The notes beneath the pieces were generated by a model. It searched no databases. It worked only from the letters and a program-made list of their open reading frames with translations, and had not been told where the DNA came from. From Chloroflexota bacterium (GTDB taxonomy: Bacteria > Chloroflexota > Anaerolineae > Anaerolineales > Villigracilaceae), in the NCBI GenBank assembly GCA_013112685.1, contig JABFGC010000002.1:1188902-1252901 (forward strand): a stretch of 64,000 nt of DNA, written 5' to 3'. The position numbers and the translations under genes were made by a program. Positions 1-8,204 of this stretch are shown piece by piece. Position 1 is the stretch's first letter. Each line of letters opens with the position of its first letter.

Positions 1-1375
1 TGCGCCCGACGCCGTACAAAATATTCTCGCGGATCGAGCGGCTGAACAGGAACGGCTCCTGCTGCACGATGCCAATCTGCTCGCGCAGGTACTTGCGCGG
101 GTAATCGCGCAGTTCGATTCCGTCGAGCAGGATCTGTCCGCTCGTGTAATCGTGGAAGCGCGGCAGCAGGTTCACCAGCGAGGTCTTGCCCGATCCCGTC
201 GAGCCGAGCAGGGCAATGGACTGCCCAGGCTGGATGTGGAACGAAATATCCTTGATGACATGGTGCGTCCCATCCGAGTAGATGAACGAGACGTTCTTGA
301 ATTCGATCTCGCCTCGCACCGCGCCCGTCGGCTGGACTTTGCCCCCCAGCAAATCCTCACGTTCCTGTTTGGCGATTTCCATCAGGCGTCCATACGAGAC
401 CATGCCGGTCGAAGCCTGCACGATCACGCGTCCCAGGTTCCGGATTGGGAAGATCAGCCAGACGAGCAAACCCACATACGCCACATAATCGCCGACGGTA
501 ATCTCGCCGTTGATCGCCATAAAGGCGGCGTAGATGAAACCGAACAGCATCTGCCCGCCGAGCACGATGTCCGAAAGGGGCCAGAAGAGGGAATGCATCA
601 GAAGCAGGAATTTGCCCTTGAGATACTTCAGCCAGTTATCCTTCTCGAACTTTTTTATTTCATAGTCCTGCCGGGCAAAGGCTTTCACCACGCGCACGCC
701 GGTCAGGTTTTCCTGCAAGGTAGTGGAAAGCACCGCTTCCTGCGCCTGGTAGTCCTCGTAGGCTTTGGTCACTCTTTTGAAGAACCACAACGAAACCCAC
801 AGGATCAGCGGCATGGTGACGACGGAAATCCATCCCAGTTTGGCGTTGATGTAGAGAATCGCCGCCCAGTTGATGAAGAAGAGCAATACGATTCTGCCGA
901 CACCGATGGCTTGCTCCGAGAAGAAACGCCGCAGGGCGTCCACATCCGAAGTGACGCGCTCGATCAGGTCGCCCGTCGGCGTCTGGCTGTGATACGAAAA
1001 ACTCAATCGCTGGATGTGGTCGAAGAGGAAATCTCTCAAACGTCGGGTGATGCCTTCGGCGGTGTAGGCGGCTAAACGTCCCGAAAGGAACGCGCCGCTG
1101 CCTTCGACGAAGGCGAGCAGGATGAATCCCAACCCGATCCACAGGAAGGTTTGGGTCATTGTGGAGCCGAGCATTTTTCCCTGCGCCAGCACGTCGTCTG
1201 CGAAGAAGCGCAGCAGCAGGTACACGGAGGTCTTCGCCAGCGCGGAGATGGCAAGCGAAATCGTCGCCGCGGTATACGAAACGCGGTAGTCCGTCATCAT
1301 GCGCCACAAACCGACGAGGCGGTTCTTGTGCAGGGCATTGCGGAAGTCGAAGTATTGGGGGGTGGCGTTGGTCAT
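1..1375 (-). CDS. ABC exporter, fused permease/ATPase half-transporter (C-terminus outside window)
   Basis: Type I (MdlB/MsbA-like) half-transporter that would dimerise in the inner membrane and export lipids, drugs or peptides; the substrate cannot be told. The reverse strand is open from an ATG at 1375 to the window edge (about 458 codons). The N-terminal part is the six-helix permease. Around residue 390 there is a Walker A motif, GSTGSGKTS, and around residue 440 the Q-loop QQEPFLFS; the signature motif, Walker B and H-loop lie beyond the window. The SD GGAG sits 8 bases before the ATG, directly after a 15-bp palindrome followed by six T. A short upstream ORF and a terminator precede the gene, suggesting attenuation control. 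Family call secure, substrate unknown. Confidence 0.9.
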   Translation of the reverse strand, partial: MTNATPQYFDFRNALHKNRLVGLWRMMTDYRVSYTAATISLAISALAKTSVYLLLRFFADDVLAQGKMLGSTMTQTFLWIGLGFILLAFVEGSGAFLSGRLAAYTAEGITRRLRDFLFDHIQRLSFSYHSQTPTGDLIERVTSDVDALRRFFSEQAIGVGRIVLLFFINWAAILYINAKLGWISVVTMPLILWVSLWFFKRVTKAYEDYQAQEAVLSTTLQENLTGVRVVKAFARQDYEIKKFEKDNWLKYLKGKFLLLMHSLFWPLSDIVLGGQMLFGFIYAAFMAINGEITVGDYVAYVGLLVWLIFPIRNLGRVIVQASTGMVSYGRLMEIAKQEREDLLGGKVQPTGAVRGEIEFKNVSFIYSDGTHHVIKDISFHIQPGQSIALLGSTGSGKTSLVNLLPRFHDYTSGQILLDGIELRDYPRKYLREQIGIVQQEPFLFSRSIRENILYGVGR

Positions 1376-1387
1376 GGTGATTTCTCC

Positions 1388-1426
1388 AAAAAAGACCTGA
1401 CAGGTTTCCACAAACCTGTCAGGTCT
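1388..1426 (-). terminator. Palindromic repeat (family B) acting as hairpin plus T-run before the ABC gene
   Basis: Perfect 15-bp inverted repeat, AGACCTGACAGGTTT at 1393-1407 and its complement at 1412-1426, loop of 4. Read on the minus strand it is followed by TTTTTT and then the SD of the ABC gene, so it can act as an intrinsic terminator or hide the SD. The same arms recur at 18615, 19763, 35690 and 35934. Confidence 0.7.
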
Positions 1427-1436
1427 GTGGGAAATA

Positions 1437-1468
1437 AATAAAAAGGCTGCGGCGCGTGCGCCACAGCC
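1437..1468 (-). terminator. Intrinsic terminator in the ABC-exporter leader
   Basis: On the minus strand GGCTGTGGCG pairs with CGCCGCAGCC (one G-U wobble, 4-base loop), followed by TTTTTATTTAT. It lies between the upstream ORF stop and the ABC start and is the 3:4 hairpin of the proposed attenuator. Confidence 0.8.
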
Positions 1469-1497
1469 CAAAGTCAATAAAGGACGGAAAAGGTGAC

Positions 1498-1578
1498 CTA
1501 GATTCGGTCAACAGGCGCACTCCGAGAAGGTAATTTTCCAACTGCGGCGATAGGGTTCGTGAAGATTGTGCTGCTCAT
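1498..1578 (-). CDS. 26-residue upstream ORF (putative leader peptide)
   Basis: ATG at 1578 with a good SD (AAAGGAG, 9 bases upstream) and a TAG at 1498-1500 encode a 26-residue peptide starting MSSTIFTNP and ending APVDRI. It has no domain. It lies about 40 bases downstream of a TTGACA promoter and upstream of a terminator and the ABC exporter. Its SD region (GCGCACTC, 1582-1589) is complementary to its own codons near the end (1515-1522), and those codons can instead pair with the terminator 5' arm (1456-1462). This is the layout of a ribosome-sensing attenuation leader. Translation of the peptide is inferred, not shown. Confidence 0.6.
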   Translation of the reverse strand: MSSTIFTNPIAAVGKLPSRSAPVDRI

Positions 1579-1622
1579 CAAGAGTGCGCTCCTTTCTTTG
1601 TGGATTTTTCTTACTTGCGTCG

Positions 1623-1652
1623 AGTGTACACCTCTCATTTGAAAAGTGTCAA
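1623..1652 (-). promoter_or_regulatory. Promoter of leader/ABC exporter
   Basis: Minus strand: -35 TTGACA at 1652-1647, 18-bp spacer, -10 TACACT at 1628-1623. The start would fall near 1616, about 38 bases before the leader ATG. Confidence 0.6.
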
Positions 1653-1660
1653 GGTTAAGG

Positions 1661-1685
1661 AATCCAGAAGTTCCGCTTCTGGATT
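1661..1685. repeat. 10-bp perfect hairpin upstream of the leader promoter
   Basis: AATCCAGAAG and its complement with a TTCCG loop; followed by TTTT on the plus strand. Could be a terminator for plus-strand transcripts or a dispersed palindrome. No other copy seen. Confidence 0.4.
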
Positions 1686-1795
1686 TTCGCAAGCAAGCAT
1701 GCCGATTCCCATAAACGATTAGAAATTCCTCATTTCAATAACTTTTATTCAAGGCAGACGACTGGATGGATATATCTGGCACAAGAGGAGCCAAA

Positions 1796-2167
1796 ATGAC
1801 CCATGTAATTACAAGCCTGTGTTTGCGCGACAATGGATGTTCGTCGGTCTGCCCGGTGGAGTGCATCAACCCGGGGAACCCGGCGGAAGGATGGTTTACC
1901 TACTATATTGACCCGTCCACTTGCATTGACTGCGGCGCTTGCGTGCCGGAGTGTCCGTTCCATGCGATCTACCCTGCCGATGAAACCCCAAAGGCGTACA
2001 AAGCCCAAAGCGGGGAACTCATCAACGCCGCAGGGTTGACGGGACATTACGAGGCGACGAGCCACAACGGCGAAGCGGTCAGACTCGATTCGACTCGTGC
2101 ACTGGCAGCAGGTGAAGAGATTGACCTTACGCCCGCGATTGTATTGAACGAGAAATTCTATAAATAA
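1796..2167 (+). CDS. Ferredoxin with two 4Fe-4S cysteine clusters
   Basis: Small electron carrier of 123 residues. The N-terminal half holds two cysteine groups: an atypical first one (CLRDNGCSSVCPVECI) and a canonical second one (CIDCGACVPECP), as in seven- or eight-iron bacterial ferredoxins. The C-terminal ~55 residues form an acidic tail without cysteines. An in-frame ATG lies 30 bases upstream, but the one at 1796 is preceded by AGAGGAG and starts the conserved MTHVIT, so I chose it. It converges with the kinase gene, and its redox partner is not evident nearby. Family secure, role unknown. Confidence 0.9.
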   Translation: MTHVITSLCLRDNGCSSVCPVECINPGNPAEGWFTYYIDPSTCIDCGACVPECPFHAIYPADETPKAYKAQSGELINAAGLTGHYEATSHNGEAVRLDSTRALAAGEEIDLTPAIVLNEKFYK

Positions 2168-2204
2168 CCCGCGTTACGCAAAATTCTCTTCTGGTGTTGC
2201 GCCA

Positions 2205-3917
2205 TCAGGGGATGAACACTTCACATTGCACACCGGCAATGTCGCAGCGCGCCACTTCCTCGTCCAGCCATAACACGCGGAATTGGCTGGAACCTTCCTT
2301 CGGAGTCCAGAAGAGGATTTCGCCGGGTCTGTCGAAGCGCGGCTGGATGGTGCTGATGATCCCGCCGAAACAGCCGGAGGGATTGAGATAGGGCGGGTCC
2401 TGGTCGCCGTAGATGGTGATGTTCACGCAAAAGTTGCGTGGGAGATAATCCAGGTTGGGGGTCTCCCAGCGGTAGCCCTGAAAGATGTCGTCCATGGGGA
2501 TGCCGTCGTCGTCGAGCCGCTGGAAGACAAAACCGGAAATACTGCGGCGCGCATAGGCGCGGTTGAGCATGAAGAAACTGGTTTCGTTGTAAAACAATGA
2601 ATAATGATTGCCGTCCGGGTATTTTATGGTCGGAACGGCAGCGATGGTGGGGGAGGGCTCGCTGGTGAGGGTAGCCATTGCCGTTTCGGTTGGAAGGATA
2701 ACAACCGGCAGGGCGGGAGTGGGGAAAGGCAGAGGGGCGGTCAAGGTTTGGGTGGGTGGACCCGCTTCCGTCGCGGCGGGAGGCGTGGAGGTCGCTGCCG
2801 GCGCGGGAGAGAACGTGGATGGTCTGAATCTGCCGCTGACGTAGAAAAAGCCCCCGATCCCCAACAAGGTAATCAACAAGACGGTCGGCGACCAGAAATT
2901 GCGTTTGCGCGCGAAGCCATCCGCCGGGGCGGTGACGGGTTTGGCGGTCCGCTTTTGCAGGGCTTCCGCTTTTTGGGGGCGGGGCGCTTCGAGATTTGCT
3001 CGATGGAAAGGTCGCTTGCGGCGGATGGTCGGCACGCCGACGGGCAGCGGCGGCAGGGTCGTCTTTTTGGAGGAACTGGACGCTTTGAGGGCGTCTTCGA
3101 GCGAGGAGAATAATTTTGCGCCGGTCTGGTAACGCTCGCGCGGGTTTTTTTGCAGGGCTTTGAGGATGACCGCTTCGACGGCGGGACTCAGGTCGGGGTT
3201 GATCTTTGCGCGGCGGGGGGCGGCGGCTGGGAAATGTGCAGGAGGGCGATGTCGGTTGGGTCTTCGGCAGTGAAGGGGAGCGCGCCCGTCAGGATCTCGA
3301 ACAGGATGACGCCGAGCGAATAGATGTCGGACTGCGCATCCGCATCGGCGGGACCGGCGGGCTTGTTCAGGCGAAATGTAGTGGGGCGAACCGAAGATGT
3401 TTCCCTGCGAGCCGTCGCGCACTTCGAGCGCCATGCCAAAATCGCCGAGCAGGACGCGCCCGTCGTTCGCCATCAAAATATTGGAGGGTTTCACGTCGCG
3501 GTGGATCACGCCGTGCCTGTGGGCGTAATCCAGCGCGTTTGCCACCGCGCTGACGATGCGCAGCACTTCGGTGATGGGCATCAGTTTGCCCTCTTCCTGG
3601 TACAGCGCGATGATCTCCGCCAGGTCGTGCCCGTCCACGAATTCCATCACGTAATATGGGAAGCCCTGCTCGTCGTCGGTGTAATAGATTTGGATGATGT
3701 TCTCGTGGTGCCACTTCGCCATCATGCGCGCTTCATTGACGAACCGGGCGGCGTAGGCGGGATGGTTCTTGTAGCGTTTATCCAGCACCTTGATGGCAAC
3801 CGGGCGGTGGAGTTTGATATCCTGCCCGAAGTAAACCGAAGCCATGCCGCCCTGCCCCAGCAGGCGCTCCACACGGAAGTTTGCCAGTTGCGATCCGATC
3901 AAGGGATCTTTCATCAT
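2205..3917 (-). CDS. Membrane-anchored Ser/Thr protein kinase (two compensating frameshifts)
   Basis: Hanks-type kinase (PknB-like). N-terminal domain: glycine loop GQGGMASVYFG, AIKVL lysine, catalytic HRDVKPSN, LGDFG magnesium loop, SPEQ activation-segment end. A single TM segment (about residue 345, SPTVLLITLLGIGGFFYVSG) is followed by a Pro/Thr-rich linker and a ~130-residue external domain without PASTA repeats. Between about 3360 and 3215 the reading frame is wrong: the true helix (SDIYSLGVILFEILTGALPF) is encoded in another frame, so there are two compensating indels, one near a run of six G. Probably assembly errors. Its start overlaps the stop of the upstream gene by 4 bases, so the two are translationally coupled. 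Confidence 0.85.
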   Translation of the reverse strand: MMKDPLIGSQLANFRVERLLGQGGMASVYFGQDIKLHRPVAIKVLDKRYKNHPAYAARFVNEARMMAKWHHENIIQIYYTDDEQGFPYYVMEFVDGHDLAEIIALYQEEGKLMPITEVLRIVSAVANALDYAHRHGVIHRDVKPSNILMANDGRVLLGDFGMALEVRDGSQGNIFGSPHYISPEQARRSRRCGCAVRHLFARRHPVRDPDGRAPLHCRRPNRHRPPAHFPAAAPRRAKINPDLSPAVEAVILKALQKNPRERYQTGAKLFSSLEDALKASSSSKKTTLPPLPVGVPTIRRKRPFHRANLEAPRPQKAEALQKRTAKPVTAPADGFARKRNFWSPTVLLITLLGIGGFFYVSGRFRPSTFSPAPAATSTPPAATEAGPPTQTLTAPLPFPTPALPVVILPTETAMATLTSEPSPTIAAVPTIKYPDGNHYSLFYNETSFFMLNRAYARRSISGFVFQRLDDDGIPMDDIFQGYRWETPNLDYLPRNFCVNITIYGDQDPPYLNPSGCFGGIISTIQPRFDRPGEILFWTPKEGSSQFRVLWLDEEVARCDIAGVQCEVFIP

Positions 3918-6358
3918 TTGACGAGCCTTTTGCCTGGTTTGGGTCTGGTCATGGATTCGCGCCGTGCAATTGTAATACGGGAAAGGTCGCGCACGTAGCG
4001 GTTGAACCCGTCGGCGTAGGCGTCGAGGTAATCCTGCGTGATCGAGTTGGCGAGGTCTTTGCGCCCGATGGAAATCAACGTCTGCACATGCGGGCGAAAG
4101 TCCCGCAGGTGAATACGCAGGACGGACTTCGCATCGGTGAGGATGCCCCAGGCGAGTTGTTTCTGGTTGTTATCGTCCTTGGCGGTCATGAAGCGGGTGA
4201 GTGTGCTGGACGGGGCGACTGCGCCGACGTTGGAGAACACTTCCCGCCCTTTGATGAGGTTGTTCAAGACCTCGAAGCGTTCGGGGATTTTATCCAGCAG
4301 GCGCTGGACGGGCGCGGGCAAATGCGCGAGCAGTTTGATGGCGCCAGCGGCGGGGGTTTGTCCCTGCGCCGCCATTTCCTTGGCGCGCCTCAGAAAGGTT
4401 CCAAACCCGGCGAGCGTGGCGAGATAGATTTTCTGCAACTGGTTGAACCCCGCGAACAAATCCGCCCGGTCCACGCCCGAAGCGGATTCATACGCATCGA
4501 GGACTTTGAGCGTGCGCGCATGAAGACCGAGAATATCCAGGTCGTGAAGCGGCACTTCCACGTTCAGCGGATAGACGCGGTCTCGCGGCGATTTGAGGCT
4601 CGCATCCATCGGGATGAGGATGGCAGGATTCGTGCGGCTGGCTTCCTCCACCACCTGCCTCAGGCTGGCAGCGGTATCGGGCTTGGTTGCCGCGAGGCGG
4701 CGGATTTCATTCAGGAGTTCCGGCGAGGGCGTGTATGTTGCGGCATGGATGGCGCGGTACAAAACCAGCAGGTCGTTAATGGTGGCTTCGATCAGGTCGT
4801 TCCTTTGCTTGAAATTCTTGCGAAGCGCGAGGCAGGCTTTCAAATCCAGTTTGCTGGTCTCCGCTCCCGCCTCCGGCATGACGTGCGGCGCCTGCCGCAC
4901 CAGCTCCAGGTCTGCCGCGTTGAGTTGCAGGGTAAGCGAAGTGTAGAGTCTCGTCCGCGATGGGGTAGGGGAGGCGGGCAACAGGCTCAGGTAGCGCGCC
5001 CATGAAAGCGCTTCGTTGGTCATGATCTCGGAAAGCGCCGTGCCCCAGGCGCCATCGAAGAAAATGTGCGATTGGTCGAAGACCATCGTCTCGCCGGTGT
5101 CGAAGATCGTCAGCGCGTGCGAGCCGACCCCGCGTTCCGCCTGGCGCAGTTCCGAGAGCGGCAAAGCGCGCGAGGGCAGGTCGGTGGAAATCAAAATTGG
5201 GGCGAACCTCAGGTTATCCAGGTCGTTCACCAGCATCGGGTTGAGTTTCGAGCGCAAGCCAGCCAGCGCGGACCGTTTGATCCTCGCCAGCGATGAAACC
5301 TGCGAAGGCGTGGAAAACGGCGAGGAAAGCAATGCCTCGATCTGCTCGCGCGCGGTGAGCACGTCCAGCGGCTTCGACGTGCCTTCCTCGCAGACCGGGA
5401 GAAGGTAATACCCGTCGTTGTGGACGATGCCGATCTTGGCGTCGCTCAGGTTGATCGGAACGCGCGTCTCGCCATACGGACCCGGCTCCAAATACGCCAA
5501 AATGGACATCTGGCGCTGGTACGCGCTCAAATCCTGTTGATGAGCCTGTTCCAGCCGCGCTTCCCAATCCTTGCGGGCTGCCTCGGGCACGTCGTGCAAT
5601 CTGCTTTCCAGAAACAAATCGAACTTTCGGCGGCGGTAGGTTGGGTAATCGTATAACGCGCCGTCCTCATCGCGGCGGTAGGGACGGATCAACTCCCACT
5701 CGCGGTGGACTCGCTTGGCGCGCCAGTCCTCAACCCCGGCGGAGCGAAGCGCATCCTCCAGCAGGGAAATGCAGACGCGCTCGCGCCATTCGTTTTCCAG
5801 CAAGACAGGATATTGATGCAGGCAGGTGACGGACGCCATGAACCATGCCGTCAGCCGGTCGGTTTTATCGAGTTGGATGTGATGCTGTTTGAGGATGCTG
5901 TCGAAGCCGTGCGTTTCGTTCGTGTGGCGGGCGGTGTCTTCGCGCAGGGCGTAATCCACATAGAACTGCCACGCGCCCTCGGGGAAAGCGGCTTCAGGGT
6001 CTTTGCCCGCCAGTTTGAGCAGATTTTGGTAGCCCCACAAAACCGCAGCGGGTCCTGCAAAGAACGCGCCGTATACCGCCTGGTCGAGGATCTGCTCCAC
6101 GCCGCTGAACAGGGCGTTCACGTCCTGCTGTAGTTTCTGGGCGGGGATGCGCCGTCCGGGCAGGCGCGCCAGTCCGTTCAGAATCATGCCGGGCACGTTT
6201 CCAGCCGGCATGATGCGCGAGATCAATTGCACCACGGCTTCCACTTCCGGCAGGGAGAGGCGCGAAAGTTGATGAGCAGAGATGGTCTTCGCCACCGTCC
6301 GCAGGCTGTTGGCGGTCAGTTGCGAGGCGCGCTGGATGCTGGACTGCTTTCCGCTCAT
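3914..6358 (-). CDS. Large conserved protein with HxxxDG motif, coupled to the kinase
   Basis: 814 residues, not recognised with confidence. No signal peptide or clear TM segment. Near the middle the protein reads FDQSHIFFDGAWG, which contains HxxxDG, the catalytic motif of the CoA-dependent acyltransferase fold (carnitine acyltransferase, CAT, condensation domains). The surrounding text (TIFDTGETMVFDQSHIFFDG) resembles the carnitine acyltransferase active-site region, but I cannot show overall homology. The rest is helical and charged. The gene ends ATGA-overlapped with the Ser/Thr kinase, implying joint expression and possibly that this protein is a kinase substrate or partner. It is divergent from the aminotransferase gene. 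Confidence 0.7.
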   Translation of the reverse strand: MSGKQSSIQRASQLTANSLRTVAKTISAHQLSRLSLPEVEAVVQLISRIMPAGNVPGMILNGLARLPGRRIPAQKLQQDVNALFSGVEQILDQAVYGAFFAGPAAVLWGYQNLLKLAGKDPEAAFPEGAWQFYVDYALREDTARHTNETHGFDSILKQHHIQLDKTDRLTAWFMASVTCLHQYPVLLENEWRERVCISLLEDALRSAGVEDWRAKRVHREWELIRPYRRDEDGALYDYPTYRRRKFDLFLESRLHDVPEAARKDWEARLEQAHQQDLSAYQRQMSILAYLEPGPYGETRVPINLSDAKIGIVHNDGYYLLPVCEEGTSKPLDVLTAREQIEALLSSPFSTPSQVSSLARIKRSALAGLRSKLNPMLVNDLDNLRFAPILISTDLPSRALPLSELRQAERGVGSHALTIFDTGETMVFDQSHIFFDGAWGTALSEIMTNEALSWARYLSLLPASPTPSRTRLYTSLTLQLNAADLELVRQAPHVMPEAGAETSKLDLKACLALRKNFKQRNDLIEATINDLLVLYRAIHAATYTPSPELLNEIRRLAATKPDTAASLRQVVEEASRTNPAILIPMDASLKSPRDRVYPLNVEVPLHDLDILGLHARTLKVLDAYESASGVDRADLFAGFNQLQKIYLATLAGFGTFLRRAKEMAAQGQTPAAGAIKLLAHLPAPVQRLLDKIPERFEVLNNLIKGREVFSNVGAVAPSSTLTRFMTAKDDNNQKQLAWGILTDAKSVLRIHLRDFRPHVQTLISIGRKDLANSITQDYLDAYADGFNRYVRDLSRITIARRESMTRPKPGKRLVK

Positions 6359-6430
6359 CGGGTGAATTATATTTCACGTTCAGTTATCAATGTTGCAAGG
6401 CGATTTGCAAATTTGTTAGGTACGAGGATT

Positions 6431-6436
6431 TATAAT
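6431..6436 (+). promoter_or_regulatory. -10 box giving a leaderless transcript
   Basis: TATAAT ends 6 bases before the ATG at 6443, and no SD is present. The -35 is weak (TTGCAA, 20-bp spacing). Transcription would begin at or next to the start codon. Confidence 0.5.
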
Positions 6437-6442
6437 GACCCC

Positions 6443-7308
6443 ATGACCGTCAAAGGATTTCGAATCACGCCGCGCAGGAATCAGCCGCTCGATTTCACCG
6501 CCTCCTCCCCTCGGACGAGTTAACGGGTCGGGTTTCTGACGGCTTTTACACCACCTTTAGCACGCTCTCCGGCGGGACGCGTGTCCTCGGTTTGTCGTCA
6601 CATCTGGAGAGGCTGTACGCACCCGCCGCGGACCTGGGACTTCATCCCTTCGTGGATGAAGAGACCCTCCGCCGGCGCATCGCCGAATTGGCGAGGGAAA
6701 ACCTCCCGCGCGAATCCCACCTGCGCCTGATTCTAACCAAAGACACCGGCGACATTTACATCGGCATCCAGCCGTTTACGCCTCTGCCCGAATCCGTTTA
6801 TCGGAACGGCGTCCGCGTCTTCACCGCCGCCATGAAAAGGCGCGACCCGCGCATCAAAAACACGGACTTCATCGCCCGTAGCGCAGAACAGCGCAAACAG
6901 GTGCGAGGCGATGTGTTCGAGATCTTGTTGACGAAAAACGGGAGGATTTTTGAGGGGATGACATCGAATTTTTATGCGGTCAAAGTACCGCGAGATTCAT
7001 CTCGCGCGCACGTTAAATCTCCCAGCGTATTGATCACCGCCCGTTACGGCATTCTTCTCGGCGTCACGCGCCGCGTCGTGCTGAGACTCGCAAGAGGGGA
7101 GGGGATGTCCATCGCGTACCGCGCGCCGCGGTTGGATGAAAAATTCGACGAAGCCTTTCTCACGTCCAGTTCGCGCGGCATCGTGCCCATCGTTGCGATT
7201 GACGGCAAATCGGTGGGGCAGGGGAAGCCCGGGGCGTGGACAAAAACCCTCTCTTTAGCGTATCAGGCTTACGTCGAGGAAAGAAGCGAGAAGATCGTCC
7301 ATCCCTAA
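6443..7308 (+). CDS. Class IV aminotransferase (PLP), one frameshift near 6500
   Basis: Fold-type IV PLP enzyme of the branched-chain/D-amino acid aminotransferase or aminodeoxychorismate lyase group. The first ~20 codons (MTVKGFRITPRR) are in one frame and the rest (GRVSDGFYTTFSTLSGGTRV onward) in another; the break lies in the CCTCCTCCCCTC tract near 6500, so this is one gene with a probable one-base error. Family marks: EGMTSNFYAV, GILLGVTRRVVL and EAFLTSSSRGIVPI near the C-terminus. The substrate cannot be decided from sequence. The gene appears leaderless. It is followed by a lipoprotein gene 62 bases downstream. Confidence 0.8.
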
Positions 7309-7370
7309 CTAAAGTGAGGTGGTGAAATCCAACCGCCCGCATATAATCCCCCGGGAGGAGATCATAGACC

Positions 7371-8126
7371 ATGTTCCGAAGAATATTTATCGTTTTACTT
7401 ATTGCCGTTTTATTGTCGGGGTGCGCCGGACGCTCCCAGCCGCAAGTGATCACTGCCTCCGGCGATATTTCAAGCGCCGTGGAGCAGTACCGCGCCCTGC
7501 TAGGTGAAAACAATGGTGGAGAGCCTGGCACAAAAGGCGAAACCGGCTACCGCGAAATCAACTGGGACAGCCTGCCCGACGAACTCTCCGCGCCCAATTT
7601 CTACCAACCGGATTTCTTCAACCGGCCCGAAGCGCCGCTTGCGCGCGGCATCGTGCTGAACACGCCCGGCGAGGGACTGATGGTCAGCGCAAACGCGAAT
7701 AATCCCTACGGAGTCCCGCCGCGTTTTGGCAACATCAACCCGCAGTATGCCGAAATCTTCAAGACGTTCAGCGAAGAAAAACTATTTTCGCCGGTGGGCA
7801 GTAACCTCGTGGTAATCACCTTCTTTGTGCCGGGTACAAACACCCCCGCTGCCGTGCGCGGATTTGGCGCAGTCTATACGGACGTAGACACCGCGCACAC
7901 CGCCTTCGAATATTTCGACAAGGACGGCAACTCGCTTGGCTCGTTTGAGACTCCCATTGCCGATAGTGGGCTCTCGTTTTTGGGCGTGGTCTTCGAGGAG
8001 GCGGTTGTCTACAGCGTGGAGGTGCGATACGGTACCGGCGCGCTGGGTCCCGACGATGGGGCAGGGGACGTGGATGTGGCGGTGATGGATAACTTCATCT
8101 TTGGCGAGCCGCAGGCGGTTGAGTAG
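7371..8126 (+). CDS. Secreted lipoprotein of unknown function
   Basis: 251 residues. Signal peptide with hydrophobic core IFIVLLIAVL and lipobox LSGC, so cleavage and lipidation at Cys18 and export are expected. The mature part has a low-complexity spacer followed by a beta-rich domain (VYTDVDTAHTAFEYFDKDGN through VDVAVMDNFIFG). That domain resembles the extracellular module of bacterial secreted proteins that ends in a DNF motif, possibly carbohydrate- or surface-related. Good SD (GGGAGGAG), and a TATAAT at 7342. Specific role unknown. Confidence 0.75.
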   Translation: MFRRIFIVLLIAVLLSGCAGRSQPQVITASGDISSAVEQYRALLGENNGGEPGTKGETGYREINWDSLPDELSAPNFYQPDFFNRPEAPLARGIVLNTPGEGLMVSANANNPYGVPPRFGNINPQYAEIFKTFSEEKLFSPVGSNLVVITFFVPGTNTPAAVRGFGAVYTDVDTAHTAFEYFDKDGNSLGSFETPIADSGLSFLGVVFEEAVVYSVEVRYGTGALGPDDGAGDVDVAVMDNFIFGEPQAVE

Positions 8127-8204
8127 CGCAAGGAATTGGGAATTGCGTAATTGAACGGGATTGACGTTGTCAGTCCCGTTGTTGCGCAGGGCGGGGGAGG
8201 CGGC

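Noticed and set aside
152..1075. 307-residue plus-strand frame opposite the ABC exporter
   Set aside because: Arg/His-rich shadow of the exporter on the other strand; the minus strand shows Walker A and membrane helices.
660..1307. 215-residue minus-strand frame inside the exporter
   Set aside because: Wrong frame, Arg-rich composition; the true frame starts at 1375 and runs off the window.
3881..5005. 374-residue plus-strand frame antisense to the 814-residue protein
   Set aside because: No SD, no recognisable domain, and a composition expected of an antisense shadow in GC-rich DNA.
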